Assembly (NCBI GenBank): GCA_023145315.1
Contig: JAGLEA010000149.1
Location: 1 to 6,628 of the forward strand
Origin: Psychrilyobacter sp.
Lineage (GTDB): Bacteria; Fusobacteriota; Fusobacteriia; Fusobacteriales; Fusobacteriaceae
Reading direction: 5' to 3'
DNA length: 6,628 nucleotides
Of the stretch, positions 6,379 through 6,628 are shown in pieces. Position numbers and translations under genes: made by a program. The notes under the pieces are model-generated. The model was not told where the DNA came from. It saw nothing but the letters and a program-made list of their open reading frames with translations, and did no database searches. Positions within the stretch are counted from its first letter, which is position 1. Every line of letters begins with the position of its first letter.

Positions 6379-6628
6379 AATCAAAAAGAAAATCACAAGC
6401 AGTTAAAATAAAAAAAAAAGAAGAAGGCCGTGGTGAGTTTTTTTTAATTATAGTTGCTATAGTATTTAGTTTGATTTTTATAAGATTGTTTTATTTACAA
6501 ATAATGAAATATGAAAAATACCATAAAATGTCTAATCGAAATAGTATTAAGATTAAAAGAGTTGATGGATATAGAGGGAAAATTTTTGATTCAAACGGTG
6601 CACTATTAGTTAGTAATGAAGTAGGGTA
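6375..6628 (+). CDS. mrdA: Penicillin-binding protein 2-like transpeptidase, N-terminal part (3'-partial)
   Basis: Only the first 84 codons are in the window. They encode a lysine-rich cytoplasmic tail (1-21), one signal-anchor helix (about 22-40), then IRLFYLQIMKYEKYHKMS and the box RGKIFDSNGALL (67-78). The order anchor, Tyr-containing linker, asparagine-rich stretch and RGxIxDxNGxxL is the start of the class B PBP dimerisation (pedestal) domain. Class B PBPs of the PBP2 group cross-link side-wall peptidoglycan during elongation with RodA. The preceding MreD-like gene favours PBP2 (mrdA) over the division enzyme FtsI, but the catalytic SxxK, SxN and KTG motifs lie beyond the edge, so FtsI cannot be fully excluded. 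The start follows GAGGG (6363-6367) and overlaps the upstream stop as ATGA. Runs of ten A (6410-6419) and eight T (6438-6445) lie in its first 25 codons. Confidence 0.82.
   Translation, partial: MKSKRKSQAVKIKKKEEGRGEFFLIIVAIVFSLIFIRLFYLQIMKYEKYHKMSNRNSIKIKRVDGYRGKIFDSNGALLVSNEVG

Overview
The window is AT-rich (roughly two thirds A+T), and its genes favour AGA/ATA/TTA codons and carry strong purine-rich ribosome binding sites. Together with the protein sequences and gene order, this suggests a low-GC anaerobe, most likely a member of the Fusobacteriota. A clostridium-like Firmicute is the main alternative. This placement is inference; no rRNA or other direct taxonomic marker is present. All genes are on the + strand and no mobile element, tRNA, rRNA or CRISPR array is visible.

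Region by region: bases 1-675 hold the C-terminal part of a DUF819-family membrane permease whose start lies upstream of the window. It is closed by a very strong intrinsic terminator (691-736). An extended -10 sigma-70-type promoter follows (763-791). From there a tightly packed gene string runs to the window's right edge: a DUF445 membrane protein, ruvB, an Rrf2-family regulator, rsmE, mtaB, a membrane-anchored LytR_C-domain protein, a 27-codon mini-ORF, an MreD-like membrane protein, and the 5' end of a class B penicillin-binding protein resembling PBP2 (mrdA). Neighbouring genes from ruvB onward overlap by 1 to 26 bases, except for a 28-base gap before rsmE. No internal terminator is visible, so the string reads as one operon.

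Functionally the operon mixes Holliday-junction processing (RuvB), a possible Fe-S or redox-responsive regulator (Rrf2), ribosome and tRNA modification (RsmE, MtaB; adjacent in B. subtilis as yqeU-yqeV) and envelope or cell-shape genes (LytR_C protein, MreD-like, PBP2-like). It looks like a housekeeping growth operon rather than an accessory island, and I do not see an undescribed defence or mobile system.

The most interesting detail is the mini-ORF at 5892-5975. It has a near-perfect Shine-Dalgarno and is stop/start-coupled on both sides, while the MreD-like gene after it lacks its own ribosome binding site. It may be a translational coupler, or a truncated remnant of the ribosome silencing factor gene rsfS.
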